DNA of 64,000 nt from JABMNT01 sp048262655 (GTDB lineage: Bacteria > Pseudomonadota > Alphaproteobacteria > Rhodospirillales > Casp-alpha2): positions 186,001-250,000 of the forward strand of contig JBLXEY010000005.1 of assembly GCA_048262655.1 (NCBI GenBank), read 5' to 3'. The stretch's first letter is position 1. Each line of letters begins with the position of its first letter. Position numbers and translations under genes: made by a program. This document shows, one piece after another, positions 35,412 through 44,477 of the stretch. The notes under the pieces were generated by a model that searched no databases, was not told where the DNA came from, and worked only from the letters and a program-made list of their open reading frames with translations.

Positions 35412-36686
35412 ATGCTGAATAAATTAAGCAATACCGAATTCGATCCCGGCGCTGAGATCATGCGCCGTTTGGAAGCGCTATCATTGTTTAGCGAAGGTGG
35501 AGCGGGAGTAACGCGCCGTTTCGCGACGAAAGAACATGGACAGGCCGCAGAAATGATACAGGTCTGGATGCGCGATGCCGGCATGAGCGCTCATGTCGAC
35601 GCCATTGGCAACGTCGTGGGGCGCTACGAGGGGACAGAACCCGAAGCCCCAGCGCTCATGATTGGCTCCCATCAGGATACGGTCCGGCAAGGCGGCAAAT
35701 ACGATGGTGCGCTTGGTGTCGTCGCCCCTATTTGCTGCGTCGATTACATAAATCGTGCAGACCAAAGGTTTCCATTTGCGATTGAAATTGTTGCATTTTG
35801 TGACGAAGAAGGTGTGCGCTTCAACTCCACGCTTCTTGGCAGCAAGGCCATTGCAGGGACCTTTGATATGTCAGCTCTGGATAGTCAGGATGGTGAGAAC
35901 ATCAAAATGGCAGATGCGCTGCGTAGTTTTGGGGTTGACCCTGATGGCATTCCGCATCTGGCACGCCGTGCCGAAGATGTTTTGGCATTTATTGAGGTCC
36001 ATATTGAACAAGGACCTGTGCTGGAAGAAGAGCAACTGGCGCTTGGCGTGGTCACGGCAATAGCCGGCGGCACCCGCCTGTCGGCAACATTTAAAGGTTT
36101 CGCAGGGCATGCGGGTACTGTCCCCATGGACCGCCGAAGTGACGCACTTGCTGCAGCGGCCCAATCCATCCTGACAGTTGAATCCTATTGCGCTTCAAAG
36201 CCCGGTCTGGTTGGAACTGTTGGCCGCATTTCAGCGGCACCCGGAGCGGTGAATGTCATTCCAGGCGAAGCCATCATAACCATCGACATTCGGGCGGGCG
36301 AGGATGCCTTACGACGGCAAGCCGTGAGCGATGTTTGCGCTGAAATAGAGCGGATTTGTTTGCAACGTGGTGTTGTCCTCAGCCTTGATATTTTTCATGA
36401 TTCGGATGGCTGCCAATGTGCGCCGTGGCTGATGGATCAACTGGATGCCGCCCTGAGTCAAAATGGGCATGCACTAAAACGCTTAATGAGCGGCGCCGGT
36501 CACGATGGCATGGCAATGGCTCATCTGACCGATGTTGGTATGTTATTTGTTCGCTGCGAGGGCGGCATTTCCCATCACCCGGCAGAATCAATCACAGATA
36601 CAGATGCCGGCGCCTGCGCGCGTGCACTCTTATCGTTTATCCAAAATTTCGAACCTATGAATGAGAATGAACATGGCCCCAGATAA
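35412..36686 (+). CDS. allC: Allantoate amidohydrolase (M20 family)
   Basis: A 424-residue metal-dependent hydrolase that converts allantoate to ureidoglycine, CO2 and ammonia. The metal ligands appear in order: His in GSHQDTVRQGGKYDGALGV (about 89-107), the DEEGVRF acidic pair (about 136), HIEQGPVLEEEQL (about 198) and a C-terminal SHHPAES. The FAGHAGTVPMDRRSDAL motif marks the carbamoylase/allantoate branch. A CAGGA ribosome site precedes ATG 35412. It opens an eight-gene operon, and the next gene uses its product, which strongly supports allantoate over other ureido substrates. Confidence 0.88.
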   Translation: MLNKLSNTEFDPGAEIMRRLEALSLFSEGGAGVTRRFATKEHGQAAEMIQVWMRDAGMSAHVDAIGNVVGRYEGTEPEAPALMIGSHQDTVRQGGKYDGALGVVAPICCVDYINRADQRFPFAIEIVAFCDEEGVRFNSTLLGSKAIAGTFDMSALDSQDGENIKMADALRSFGVDPDGIPHLARRAEDVLAFIEVHIEQGPVLEEEQLALGVVTAIAGGTRLSATFKGFAGHAGTVPMDRRSDALAAAAQSILTVESYCASKPGLVGTVGRISAAPGAVNVIPGEAIITIDIRAGEDALRRQAVSDVCAEIERICLQRGVVLSLDIFHDSDGCQCAPWLMDQLDAALSQNGHALKRLMSGAGHDGMAMAHLTDVGMLFVRCEGGISHHPAESITDTDAGACARALLSFIQNFEPMNENEHGPR

Positions 36687-37923
36687 CGCACCAGCGACAG
36701 AAACTTTCGACATCCTTGATCCTGCGCCACGGCTTCTCATGGGGCCTGGTCCGGTCAATGTTTATCCCAGTGCTTTACAGGCCATGGCGACGCCCATGCT
36801 CGGACAATTTGACCCGCAATTTACCGCCTACATGAACGAAGTCATGGTTTTGTATCGCCAGATTTACCAAACGAAAAATCATTGGACTCTATTGGTTAAC
36901 GGCACGGCACGCGCCGGGATCGAAGCCTGTTTAACGTCAATGATTACACCCGGCGATACGGTATTGGTTCTAAATTTTGGTCGCTTTGGTCATTTGCTAA
37001 CCGAAATCAGCGAGCGCTGCGGCGCGAAAGTTGTGACGATTGAAACCGAATGGGGCACCGTATTCGAAGCCGACGCCGTTCGAGACGCTATCAAAAAACA
37101 CCGCCCCCGGATCGTCGCCTCCGTTCATGGCGATACATCGACAACAATGGCACAGCCTCTTGCCGAAATCGGCGCCGCCTGCCGTGAGTTTGATGCCTTG
37201 CTATATGTAGACGCAACGGCAACCTTGGGCGGCATGTCTGTCGATGTCGACGGATGGCAATTGGATGCGGTGACCTCCGGTCTGCAAAAATGTATGTCTG
37301 GTCCGCCAGGGTCTTCTCCGATCACCTTTAATGAACGTGTCGCAGACCTCGTTACATCGCGCAAACACATTGAAGAAGGCATTCGCCCAGCGGGATATAT
37401 TGCCGCACCTGGACAACGTATTCAGTCAAACTATTTTGATTTGCCAATGTTAATGGACTACTGGGGCCCAGATCGGCTGAACCATCACACGGAAGCAACC
37501 TCGATGCTCTATGCAGCACGAGAATGTGCGCGTGTTGTTTTGAATGAAGGCCTTCATAATACGTTCGCACGCCACAAACAGGCGAGCGCCGCGTTGCGTG
37601 CCGGGTTGCAGGCAATGGGTCTCAAACTCTATGGAGACGCAAATAATCGGATGGACAATGTCACCGGTGTTTATATTCCGGATGGGGTTAACAATGACAA
37701 AGTCCGTACCGAAATGCTTGAAGATTTTGGCATTGAGATCGGCACCTCCTTTGGTGCCCTGCATGGTGTTATTTGGCGTATCGGCACCATGGGTTATGTG
37801 TGTCATAAAACAAATATTCTTCGCTGCTTGTCTTCATTGGAAGCCGTGTTGCGAAGAAATGGATATGAAGCGCCCGTGGGTGCAGGCGTTGACGCGGTTT
37901 ATGGAGTTTACAATGGAAAATAA
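36661..37923 (+). CDS. pucG: (S)-ureidoglycine-glyoxylate aminotransferase
   Basis: A 420-residue PLP aminotransferase of the alanine-glyoxylate/serine-pyruvate class. The PLP Lys is in VTSGLQKCMSGPPG (about residue 210), with LYVDATATLGGMSVDVD before it. PucG/HpxJ moves the amino group from ureidoglycine to glyoxylate, giving glycine and oxalurate, exactly the substrate the carbamoyltransferase genes downstream need. Possible starts are at 36661, 36667 and 36673, all within the end of allC and all without a clear ribosome site, so translation is coupled. Confidence 0.88.
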   Translation: MRMNMAPDNAPATETFDILDPAPRLLMGPGPVNVYPSALQAMATPMLGQFDPQFTAYMNEVMVLYRQIYQTKNHWTLLVNGTARAGIEACLTSMITPGDTVLVLNFGRFGHLLTEISERCGAKVVTIETEWGTVFEADAVRDAIKKHRPRIVASVHGDTSTTMAQPLAEIGAACREFDALLYVDATATLGGMSVDVDGWQLDAVTSGLQKCMSGPPGSSPITFNERVADLVTSRKHIEEGIRPAGYIAAPGQRIQSNYFDLPMLMDYWGPDRLNHHTEATSMLYAARECARVVLNEGLHNTFARHKQASAALRAGLQAMGLKLYGDANNRMDNVTGVYIPDGVNNDKVRTEMLEDFGIEIGTSFGALHGVIWRIGTMGYVCHKTNILRCLSSLEAVLRRNGYEAPVGAGVDAVYGVYNGK

Positions 37924-38092
37924 CAAGGTGGCCAAATTATTGTCGGAACCTGTCAATGTGATCAACGTCGGTCTTGAAGGTTTTGCGACCGAACTCAAGC
38001 AGCAGGACGTTGCTGTCACCCACGTGGAATGGTCGCCGCCTGCGGGAGGCGACCCCAAGATTGCCGACCTGCTATCGAAACTCGGAACCTGA
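37913..38092 (+). CDS. 59-residue protein, probable detached C-terminal domain of FdrA/AllF
   Basis: A short frame starting inside the last codons of pucG (ATG 37913) and ending 15 bases before the DUF1116 gene. It encodes 59 residues with a hydrophobic strand VNVINVGLEGFATEL and a Pro/Gly loop VEWSPPAGGDPKIADLL near the end. The composition is clearly protein-like. The FdrA in this operon (497 residues) is about 58 residues shorter than the E. coli protein as I remember it (about 555), and this small product would make up the difference. The link is inferred from length and neighbourhood. Confidence 0.72.
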   Translation: MENNKVAKLLSEPVNVINVGLEGFATELKQQDVAVTHVEWSPPAGGDPKIADLLSKLGT

Positions 38093-38107
38093 GGACATAA
38101 CAAGAAA

Positions 38108-39358
38108 ATGGAATTGATTGAAAAAGCCAATCAGGAAGCCCTGACCCGTATGCTATCTGCGGACCCGGTTCTTATTGATGTCATCCCGGCATCGGAAGCG
38201 ATCCCAGCGTTAAAAGATCATATGATTTTACATGCCGGCCCCCCCGTCGAGTGGGCAGACATGTGTGGCCCGATGCAGGGGGCGATTGCAGGCATCGCCG
38301 TATTCGAAGGCTGGGCGTCTGACTTGCAAGATGCGGCAGCAAAAGCAGCAGCCGGCGAATTTGATTTCCATCCCAATCATCATTTTGATGCCGTCGGCCC
38401 CATGACCGGGATGACGACAATCAGTCAGCCTTTAATGGTCGTTGAAAACCGCACGTATCAAAACAAAGCCTATTGTGCCCTGAACGAAGGACTTGGCAAA
38501 GTCATGCGGTTTGGCGGCAATGATGAAAGCGTTCTGGCCCGTCTCGCATGGTTACGTGACAGTTTTGGCCCAGCTGTTGGTAAAGCCTTGCGCTCTGGCG
38601 AAGGGATACCCCTCAAGCATCTGGTTGCACGTGGATTGACAATGGGCGACGAAATGCACCAACGCAACGTTGCTTGCTCAGGATTACTGCTGCGTGAACT
38701 GGCACCAGCTCTGGCGCGAACATCCGACAACAACGAAGAATTGGCAAAGGCTCTGGCGTTCATTGGCGGCAACGATCAATTCTTTCTGAATGTCGCCATG
38801 GCTATGGGCAAATCAATTATGGACCCGGTACGCAACATTGAAGGATCCTCGGTCGTTACGGCAATGTGTCGTAACGGGACAGACTTTGGAATTCGTGTTA
38901 GTGGCACCGGTGACACATGGTTTACAGCCCCGGTCGAAATGCCAGAAGGTTTATATTTTCCGGGTTTTACGGAAGATGACGCAAATCCCGATATGGGTGA
39001 TTCAACCATTGTTGAAACCATCGGTCTTGGGGGATTTGCTATGGGTGCCTCGCCGGCGGTAGCCGGTTTTGTGGGTGCGGGGGCGGCCTCAGAAGCCGGT
39101 AACTTCACCCGAACCATGTCAGAAATTGCAACTGGTGAAAATCCAGAATGGACAATTCCCGCTATGGACTATTTGGGCGTGCCAACCGGTATTGATATCC
39201 GTTTGGTTCTGGAGACGGGGCTGGCCCCGACAATTAATACCGGCATCGCCCATAAGGAGCCGGGCGTCGGGCAAGTGGGTGCCGGTGTCGTCCGTGCCCC
39301 AATGAAATGTTTTGAACAGGCCTTGGTTGCCTTTGCTGAAAGCGTCGGTGTGAAATGA
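38108..39358 (+). CDS. allG: Oxamate carbamoyltransferase subunit AllG (YlbE, DUF1116)
   Basis: A 416-residue DUF1116 protein. Conserved stretches include HAGPPVEWADMCGPMQGA near 42, a central RGLTMGDEMHQRNVACSGLL (about 178-197) and CRNGTDFGIRVSGTGDTWFTAP (about 256-277). The E. coli homologue YlbE has been reported as one of three proteins (AllF, AllG, AllH) needed for oxamic transcarbamylase, which splits oxalurate with phosphate into oxamate and carbamoyl phosphate. Its stop overlaps the fdrA start in ATGA. Confidence 0.87.
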   Translation: MELIEKANQEALTRMLSADPVLIDVIPASEAIPALKDHMILHAGPPVEWADMCGPMQGAIAGIAVFEGWASDLQDAAAKAAAGEFDFHPNHHFDAVGPMTGMTTISQPLMVVENRTYQNKAYCALNEGLGKVMRFGGNDESVLARLAWLRDSFGPAVGKALRSGEGIPLKHLVARGLTMGDEMHQRNVACSGLLLRELAPALARTSDNNEELAKALAFIGGNDQFFLNVAMAMGKSIMDPVRNIEGSSVVTAMCRNGTDFGIRVSGTGDTWFTAPVEMPEGLYFPGFTEDDANPDMGDSTIVETIGLGGFAMGASPAVAGFVGAGAASEAGNFTRTMSEIATGENPEWTIPAMDYLGVPTGIDIRLVLETGLAPTINTGIAHKEPGVGQVGAGVVRAPMKCFEQALVAFAESVGVK

Positions 39359-40848
39359 GTACAACCATCATTAACGAAGTCCGCCGTGGTTTTTACCTGG
39401 ATTCTGTCGCCCTCATGCGGTTCTCACGTGCAATTGCAACTATGGACGGCATCGAAGAAGCCGCCCTGATGATGGCATCGCCGTCCAACCGTCAAATCAT
39501 GGCCGACGCGGGCCTTCTTGACGCCACCAGTGACGACGCGGAAGGTGGCGACCTGATCATCGGCATTCGCGCGACCACGACGGCGGCCGGCGAAGCAGCG
39601 CGCGCAGAAGCCAATCTTTTACTCGACACTCCAACATCCTCGGGCGGTGACGGAGAAGTCTGGCGTCCTAAAAGCATGCGAGCTGCCGTTAAAGCCAACC
39701 CAGACGCGAATCTTGCGCTGATTTCTGTCGCCGGTGATTTCGCCGCGGCGGAGGCCCGGAAAGCTCTGCGGAAGGGATTACATGTCATGATGTTCAGTGA
39801 CAATGTCTCCATTTCTGATGAGCTTTCGCTAAAACAAGAAGCACAAGACTTGGGCCTGCTGGTCATGGGGCCAGATTGTGGCACTGCGATTATTAACGGC
39901 ACGCCACTGGCCTTTGCCAATAAGGTTCCATCTGGTGATATTGGTGTGATTGGCGCCTCGGGCACGGGCACGCAGGAAATTACCTGTTTGATCGCGCAAG
40001 GGGGAGGCGGTATTTCGCAAGCCATTGGTGTTGGTGGCCGAGACTTGAAAGAAGAGATCGGTGGCATCACAACACTGATGGCTTTGGATGCCTTGGACGC
40101 TGACCCGCTAACCCGACATATCATCCTGATATCAAAACCACCGGCGCCATCCGTGGCCGATAAAATTCTCAATCGGATCGGCAAAAGCACAAAGTCTTAT
40201 ACTGTCTGTTTTATCGGAGCCGAAAACTGGGAGTTACCCACAAATGCGGCCCTGGCGACGTCCTTAAAATCGGCGGCAGAACATGCGCTTGCCGGCAAAA
40301 ATCTATTTCCTGATTTCGATGCAAATACGACTGCCAAACCTGTAACAGCATCGAAGGTCAGCGGGTTGTTTTCCGGCGGCACGCTCTGCGCCGAAGTGCA
40401 GACGTTATTCAAAGCCGCAGGTGAAAACGTCATGTCCAATGCCGCGATCCCCGGCGTCGCAGAGCTTTCGGCTTCAACTGACGCCCATGCCATAATAGAT
40501 CTTGGCAGTGACGAATATACGCAAGGTCGTCCGCACCCGATGATTGATCCCGGTGTTCGCGATCGTGCCTTGGCCGCAGCAATCGCGGACCCCTCTGTCG
40601 GCATCATCTTGGCCGATGTGGTTATTGGCTATGGCGCACACGAAGACCCGGCAGGTCACCTTGTTGAAAGTTTGTCTTCCAGCGCAGGTGACGGCACGTT
40701 GATCATAGCGTCCGTCACCGGCACAGATGCCGATCCACAAAATCGACTGGGGCAAATTTCCAAACTGGAAGCAGCGGGTATTCTGGTTGCTCCGTCTAAT
40801 GCGGACGCTGCCGAGCTGGCCTTGGCTTGTTTGCAAAAGGGCCGATAG
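39355..40848 (+). CDS. allF: Oxamate carbamoyltransferase subunit AllF (FdrA)
   Basis: A 497-residue protein built like succinyl-CoA synthetase alpha subunits. A CoA-binding-like fold includes GPDCGTAIINGTPLAFANKVPSGDIGVIGASGTGTQEITCLI (about 170-210), and a second ligase-type domain includes SGLFSGGTLCAEVQTL (about 338). Despite the fold it is reported as a subunit of oxamic transcarbamylase, not an acyl-CoA ligase. It ends early compared with the E. coli protein; the missing tail may be the small protein encoded at 37913-38092. Confidence 0.87.
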   Translation: MSTTIINEVRRGFYLDSVALMRFSRAIATMDGIEEAALMMASPSNRQIMADAGLLDATSDDAEGGDLIIGIRATTTAAGEAARAEANLLLDTPTSSGGDGEVWRPKSMRAAVKANPDANLALISVAGDFAAAEARKALRKGLHVMMFSDNVSISDELSLKQEAQDLGLLVMGPDCGTAIINGTPLAFANKVPSGDIGVIGASGTGTQEITCLIAQGGGGISQAIGVGGRDLKEEIGGITTLMALDALDADPLTRHIILISKPPAPSVADKILNRIGKSTKSYTVCFIGAENWELPTNAALATSLKSAAEHALAGKNLFPDFDANTTAKPVTASKVSGLFSGGTLCAEVQTLFKAAGENVMSNAAIPGVAELSASTDAHAIIDLGSDEYTQGRPHPMIDPGVRDRALAAAIADPSVGIILADVVIGYGAHEDPAGHLVESLSSSAGDGTLIIASVTGTDADPQNRLGQISKLEAAGILVAPSNADAAELALACLQKGR

Positions 40849-40856
40849 GACCTGTC

Positions 40857-41825
40857 ATGACAAACCCTCCTGTAAGTCCGGGTCGTCTCATGGTCGCAAT
40901 TGGCGGCAATGCAACGCATCCGGAAGATATCGAAGGTACATCGCAGGAGCAAAAGGCCATTGCCAAACGGACAGCGGAAGCCTTACTCCCGCTGACCATG
41001 CTCGACAATGAGCTGATTATTACCCACGGCAATGGCCCTGTCGTCGGTAAAATTCTGATGCGGCAGACCCTAACGCGCGATAAGATCGCACCAATGCCCC
41101 TTGATATATGTGTCGCCCACAGTCAGGGCGGTATCGCTTACTTATTGATGCAGGCAATGGAAAATGCGCTGCGTGAACAAGGTAACGCACGCCACGTAAC
41201 CTGCCTATTGACGCAGGTTGAAGTTGACCCCGATGATCCAGCTTTTGAAAACCCAAGCAAACCTATTGGGCCGTTCTTTGATGAAGATGAAGCCAAAAAA
41301 ATTGGTGCGGAGTTAGGCTGGCTGATGAAAGAGGACTCAGGGCGCGGCTGGCGACATGTTGTACCATCACCAAAACCAAAACACGTCTGTGACATATCAC
41401 TGGTCCAGATGCTTGCACGACGCGGCACCGTTGTCATTGCCGGTGGCGGTGGTGGCATTCCAGTTGTTCGTGGTCCAAACGGAGTCCGTAATGGCGTAGC
41501 TGCGGTTATTGACAAGGATTTGACGTCGGCGCATATGGCCAATGTATTGGGTATTGATACATTAATGATCCTGACGGCTGTTCCAAAAGTTGCCATTCAT
41601 TTTGGCACTGACAAGGAAGAATATCTGGATCGCGTGACGCTACGTGAAATACGGGCTTACCAGGCAGACGGGCATTTTCCAGCGGGCAGCATGGGACCGA
41701 AAATAGATGCAGCGATCCGCTTTCTGGAAGGCGGCGGCGAACGCGTGATTATTGGCTCCATCGATCAAGCGATGGAAACGCTCAACGGCAAGAGCGGGAC
41801 CCGTATCGTTCCCAATGATAAGTAA
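40857..41825 (+). CDS. allK: Catabolic carbamate kinase
   Basis: A 322-residue amino-acid-kinase-fold enzyme. The opening LMVAIGGNATHPEDIEG, the ITHGNGPVVGKI loop (about 62-73), VIAGGGGGIPVVR (about 204-216) and the nucleotide part VIDKDLTSAHMANVL are carbamate-kinase hallmarks. It turns carbamoyl phosphate and ADP into carbamate and ATP, drawing energy from allantoate breakdown. The Met at 40857 is chosen because TAGGA lies 6-10 bases ahead and the frame before it is the fdrA tail. Confidence 0.9.
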   Translation: MTNPPVSPGRLMVAIGGNATHPEDIEGTSQEQKAIAKRTAEALLPLTMLDNELIITHGNGPVVGKILMRQTLTRDKIAPMPLDICVAHSQGGIAYLLMQAMENALREQGNARHVTCLLTQVEVDPDDPAFENPSKPIGPFFDEDEAKKIGAELGWLMKEDSGRGWRHVVPSPKPKHVCDISLVQMLARRGTVVIAGGGGGIPVVRGPNGVRNGVAAVIDKDLTSAHMANVLGIDTLMILTAVPKVAIHFGTDKEEYLDRVTLREIRAYQADGHFPAGSMGPKIDAAIRFLEGGGERVIIGSIDQAMETLNGKSGTRIVPNDK

Positions 41826-42726
41826 TACAAACCCCTTTTCCTTGAAGGCTCAAAGCGCTGGCCCTATTGCCAGCCGCATACTGGGCACAAGAGCCAAGGG
41901 CACCGTTGTCGCCCTATTCGAGCGTTGTTTTTATATAGACGTCGACAGTCTTTATCTCTGTATTGGTGCGTCTGACTTTCCAATGGGCCCCCTTCACATA
42001 TCAACGGATGCCCCTTCAACAACGTCTTGGCTGGCAAGTGGCCTGAACGTCGGTGACCCGGTTTATGTCACGCAGACCCATATAAAGGTCGGCGCGCTCA
42101 TTCAACTTCAATTCAATCAGATCACACGGTGGCAACCCACGACGGTTCACAACACACGCCCCTCCCGCAAGTCCATCGATCAAATACGTGCCTGTTATCT
42201 GCGCCATTCCCCTATGGAAGGTTTTGCACCACTAATCTTCAACGGGAACAACTCTGACTTGCCTCAGGCGAGCCGCCCTCTGAGCAACCTCGCGGATTGG
42301 CTAAATACGTATCTTTCAGGCACACACTCTCGGGCGGAACAGCCGCCAATATCTGAAATACTGGGTATGGGACCCGGCTTAACGCCTTCAGGCGATGACT
42401 TTATCGCGGCGATGGTCCTGACACTCAGTTGGTTGGGAGAGCACACGCTAGTAGGCCTTCTGGCCAGAGCGGTGCGCAATCAAGCGCCGGGGGCGACAAA
42501 CCCGATCAGCGCCCAGCATCTTTATGCCGCTTGCGAAGGTTACGGAAGTGAAACCCTTCATCATGTGTTATGGGCGCTTGGTGACGGGGCTTTAGCCGAC
42601 CAAACAATCGCCCTAAATGCCTTAACCGATATGGGTTATACGTCTGGCTGGGATGCTATTGCCGGGCTATATAGTACGCTTGATATTTGGCACAACGTCC
42701 AACATACGAAAACAATAGCTGCGTAA
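41815..42726 (+). CDS. allH: Oxamate carbamoyltransferase subunit AllH (YlbF, DUF2877)
   Basis: A 303-residue DUF2877 protein. The best family marker is ISEILGMGPGLTPSGDDFIAAMVLTLSWLGE (about 181-211). E. coli YlbF, its counterpart, is reported as the third subunit of oxamic transcarbamylase with FdrA and YlbE. The start at 41815 overlaps the end of allK by 11 bases. It is unusual that the kinase gene separates two subunit genes. Confidence 0.85.
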   Translation: MISNTNPFSLKAQSAGPIASRILGTRAKGTVVALFERCFYIDVDSLYLCIGASDFPMGPLHISTDAPSTTSWLASGLNVGDPVYVTQTHIKVGALIQLQFNQITRWQPTTVHNTRPSRKSIDQIRACYLRHSPMEGFAPLIFNGNNSDLPQASRPLSNLADWLNTYLSGTHSRAEQPPISEILGMGPGLTPSGDDFIAAMVLTLSWLGEHTLVGLLARAVRNQAPGATNPISAQHLYAACEGYGSETLHHVLWALGDGALADQTIALNALTDMGYTSGWDAIAGLYSTLDIWHNVQHTKTIAA

Positions 42727-42740
42727 AGTTAGGATCAAAA

Positions 42741-44333
42741 ATGTTACAAACCGTCCGTTCATTCAGAGGCATGGTCACTGCCCCGCATCATCTCGCATCG
42801 CAAGCTGGATTGCGTGTTTTACAAGAAGGTGGCAATGCCGTCGAAGCAATGATTGCGGCAGCCAGTACCATTGCCGTTGTCTATCCGCACATGAACGGAC
42901 TGGGTGGTGATAATTTTTGGCTGGTCCATTCACCCGATGGCAAGGTTGCCGGCATTGATGCCTGCGGTGGCGCGGCTGAAATGGCGACAATTGATTTTTA
43001 TAAAAACCAAGGTCTGAATGCCATCCCGTCACGGGGACCCATGGCGGCCCTCACTGTTGGCGGTGCCGTCTCGGGCTGGCATGCCGCGCATACATACAGC
43101 ACGGAAGTTCTGGGCGGAAAACTGCCTCTATCGCGCCTTTTGGAAGATGCCATTCATTATGCCCGCGAAGGTATATCGGTTACGGCTACCCAAGCGAACA
43201 ACACTATCGGCAAACTTGATGAACTTGCGCCGTCGCCCGGTTTCAAAGAGTTGTTCTTGCCCGACGGCACCCCACCCAAGGAAGCCCAAAAATTTGTCAA
43301 CCCGCGCCTCGCCGCCACACTTGAGAACCTCGTCAAAGCAGGGCTCGATGACTTTTACAGAGGTGATCTTGCACGAACGCTCGCAACAGATTTAGAAGCG
43401 GCAGGCTCCCCCCTTCGTCTCAGCGATCTGGAGCGTCACAAGGCCCTGATGGTGAAACCACTGGAAGTAAATGTGGCTGGACACAGGGTCTTCAATATGC
43501 CGCCTCCAACACAAGGTTTGGCATCGCTGATCCTGCTCGGTGTTTACGGGCGGCTCGACGTTCAAGCGGCGGAAGGTTTTGAATTTGTCCATAATCTGGT
43601 CGAAGCAACCAAGCGTGCGTTTCGGGTAAGAGACAAATATGTGACGGACCCTGATTACATGTCCGTTGAACCCTCTTCTTACTTACAAGCGGCCAATCTT
43701 GATGCCATGGCTGCTGATATTAATCCTGCAACAGCGCTACCGTGGCCTGAAGTTACGCAAAAGGGCGATACCGTTTGGTTGGGTGCCGTCGACAACGAAG
43801 GTCGGGCTGTCAGTTTTATCCAGAGCATCTATTGGGAGTTTGGCTCTGGAACCGTGATGAACCATTCCGGCATCACGTGGCAAAACCGTGGTACCAGTTT
43901 CAGCCTTGATGAAACCCACCACAACGCCTTGAAACCGCACCGTCGACCCTTCCATACCATTCAGCCCGCCCTGGCCCACCTTTCCGACGGCCGTATTATG
44001 CCTTATGGCACCATGGGGGGTGAAGGCCAGCCACAAACGCAAGCGATGGTTTTTGCCCGGCATGTACTGCACGGTCAAAGCCTGCAACAAGCAGTGACGG
44101 CACCGCGTTGGTTGCTTGGCCGCACATGGGGAAGCGAAGCTACCAACCTCAGGATCGAGAATCGGTTCGAAGATAGTGTCTTTGAGGCGCTCAAGGCTGC
44201 AGGCCATGATCTTGAAGTGATCGGCGACTTTGATGAAGTGATGGGACACGCTGGAGCTATTGTCCGTCATCCCGACGGGTTACTGGAAGGGGCTAACGAC
44301 CCCCGCAGTGACGGGCAAGCCAACGGGTTCTAG
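42741..44333 (+). CDS. hpxW: Gamma-glutamyltransferase-family Ntn hydrolase, probable oxamate amidohydrolase
   Basis: A 530-residue member of the gamma-glutamyltranspeptidase family. There is no signal peptide, so it acts in the cytoplasm. The predicted self-cleavage nucleophile is Thr344, in QKGDTVWLGAVD. A glycine-rich YGTMGGEGQPQTQ stretch follows near 430. Klebsiella HpxW, of the same family, hydrolyses oxamate to oxalate and ammonia in purine breakdown. The adjacent oxamate-forming enzymes make that the best assignment; a general acyl hydrolase cannot be excluded. The start at 42741 has AGGA eight bases upstream. Confidence 0.8.
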   Translation: MLQTVRSFRGMVTAPHHLASQAGLRVLQEGGNAVEAMIAAASTIAVVYPHMNGLGGDNFWLVHSPDGKVAGIDACGGAAEMATIDFYKNQGLNAIPSRGPMAALTVGGAVSGWHAAHTYSTEVLGGKLPLSRLLEDAIHYAREGISVTATQANNTIGKLDELAPSPGFKELFLPDGTPPKEAQKFVNPRLAATLENLVKAGLDDFYRGDLARTLATDLEAAGSPLRLSDLERHKALMVKPLEVNVAGHRVFNMPPPTQGLASLILLGVYGRLDVQAAEGFEFVHNLVEATKRAFRVRDKYVTDPDYMSVEPSSYLQAANLDAMAADINPATALPWPEVTQKGDTVWLGAVDNEGRAVSFIQSIYWEFGSGTVMNHSGITWQNRGTSFSLDETHHNALKPHRRPFHTIQPALAHLSDGRIMPYGTMGGEGQPQTQAMVFARHVLHGQSLQQAVTAPRWLLGRTWGSEATNLRIENRFEDSVFEALKAAGHDLEVIGDFDEVMGHAGAIVRHPDGLLEGANDPRSDGQANGF

Positions 44334-44420
44334 AACGGCAGCTTTCTGCAATGCCGTTAAGGGGCGAATAAAACCCTCATTCAACGCATAAATACGCAAA
44401 TGAAGTTGGTTTTCATTCAT

Positions 44421-44432
44421 CTGGTATGGTAG
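44421..44432 (+). promoter_or_regulatory. 12-mer CTGGTATGGTAG, copy 2, upstream of a sulfatase
   Basis: Lies 46 bases before ATG 44478 and is identical to 16592-16603. An 11/12 relative at 63829-63840 lies in front of another sulfatase operon. Weak candidate for a shared binding site. Confidence 0.3.
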
Positions 44433-44477
44433 TATATATTCTTTCCAAACCTGTGCTTTATCACTGAAGGAATTGCC

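Noticed and set aside
39492..40190. 232-residue frame antisense to fdrA
   Set aside because: Shadow of the strongly supported fdrA gene; rich in Ser, Pro and Ala as expected of an antisense reading.
38108..40848. Acyl-CoA ligase function for FdrA and its partner
   Set aside because: The fold resembles succinyl-CoA synthetase, but the operon and the reported role of the E. coli homologues point to oxamate carbamoyltransferase.
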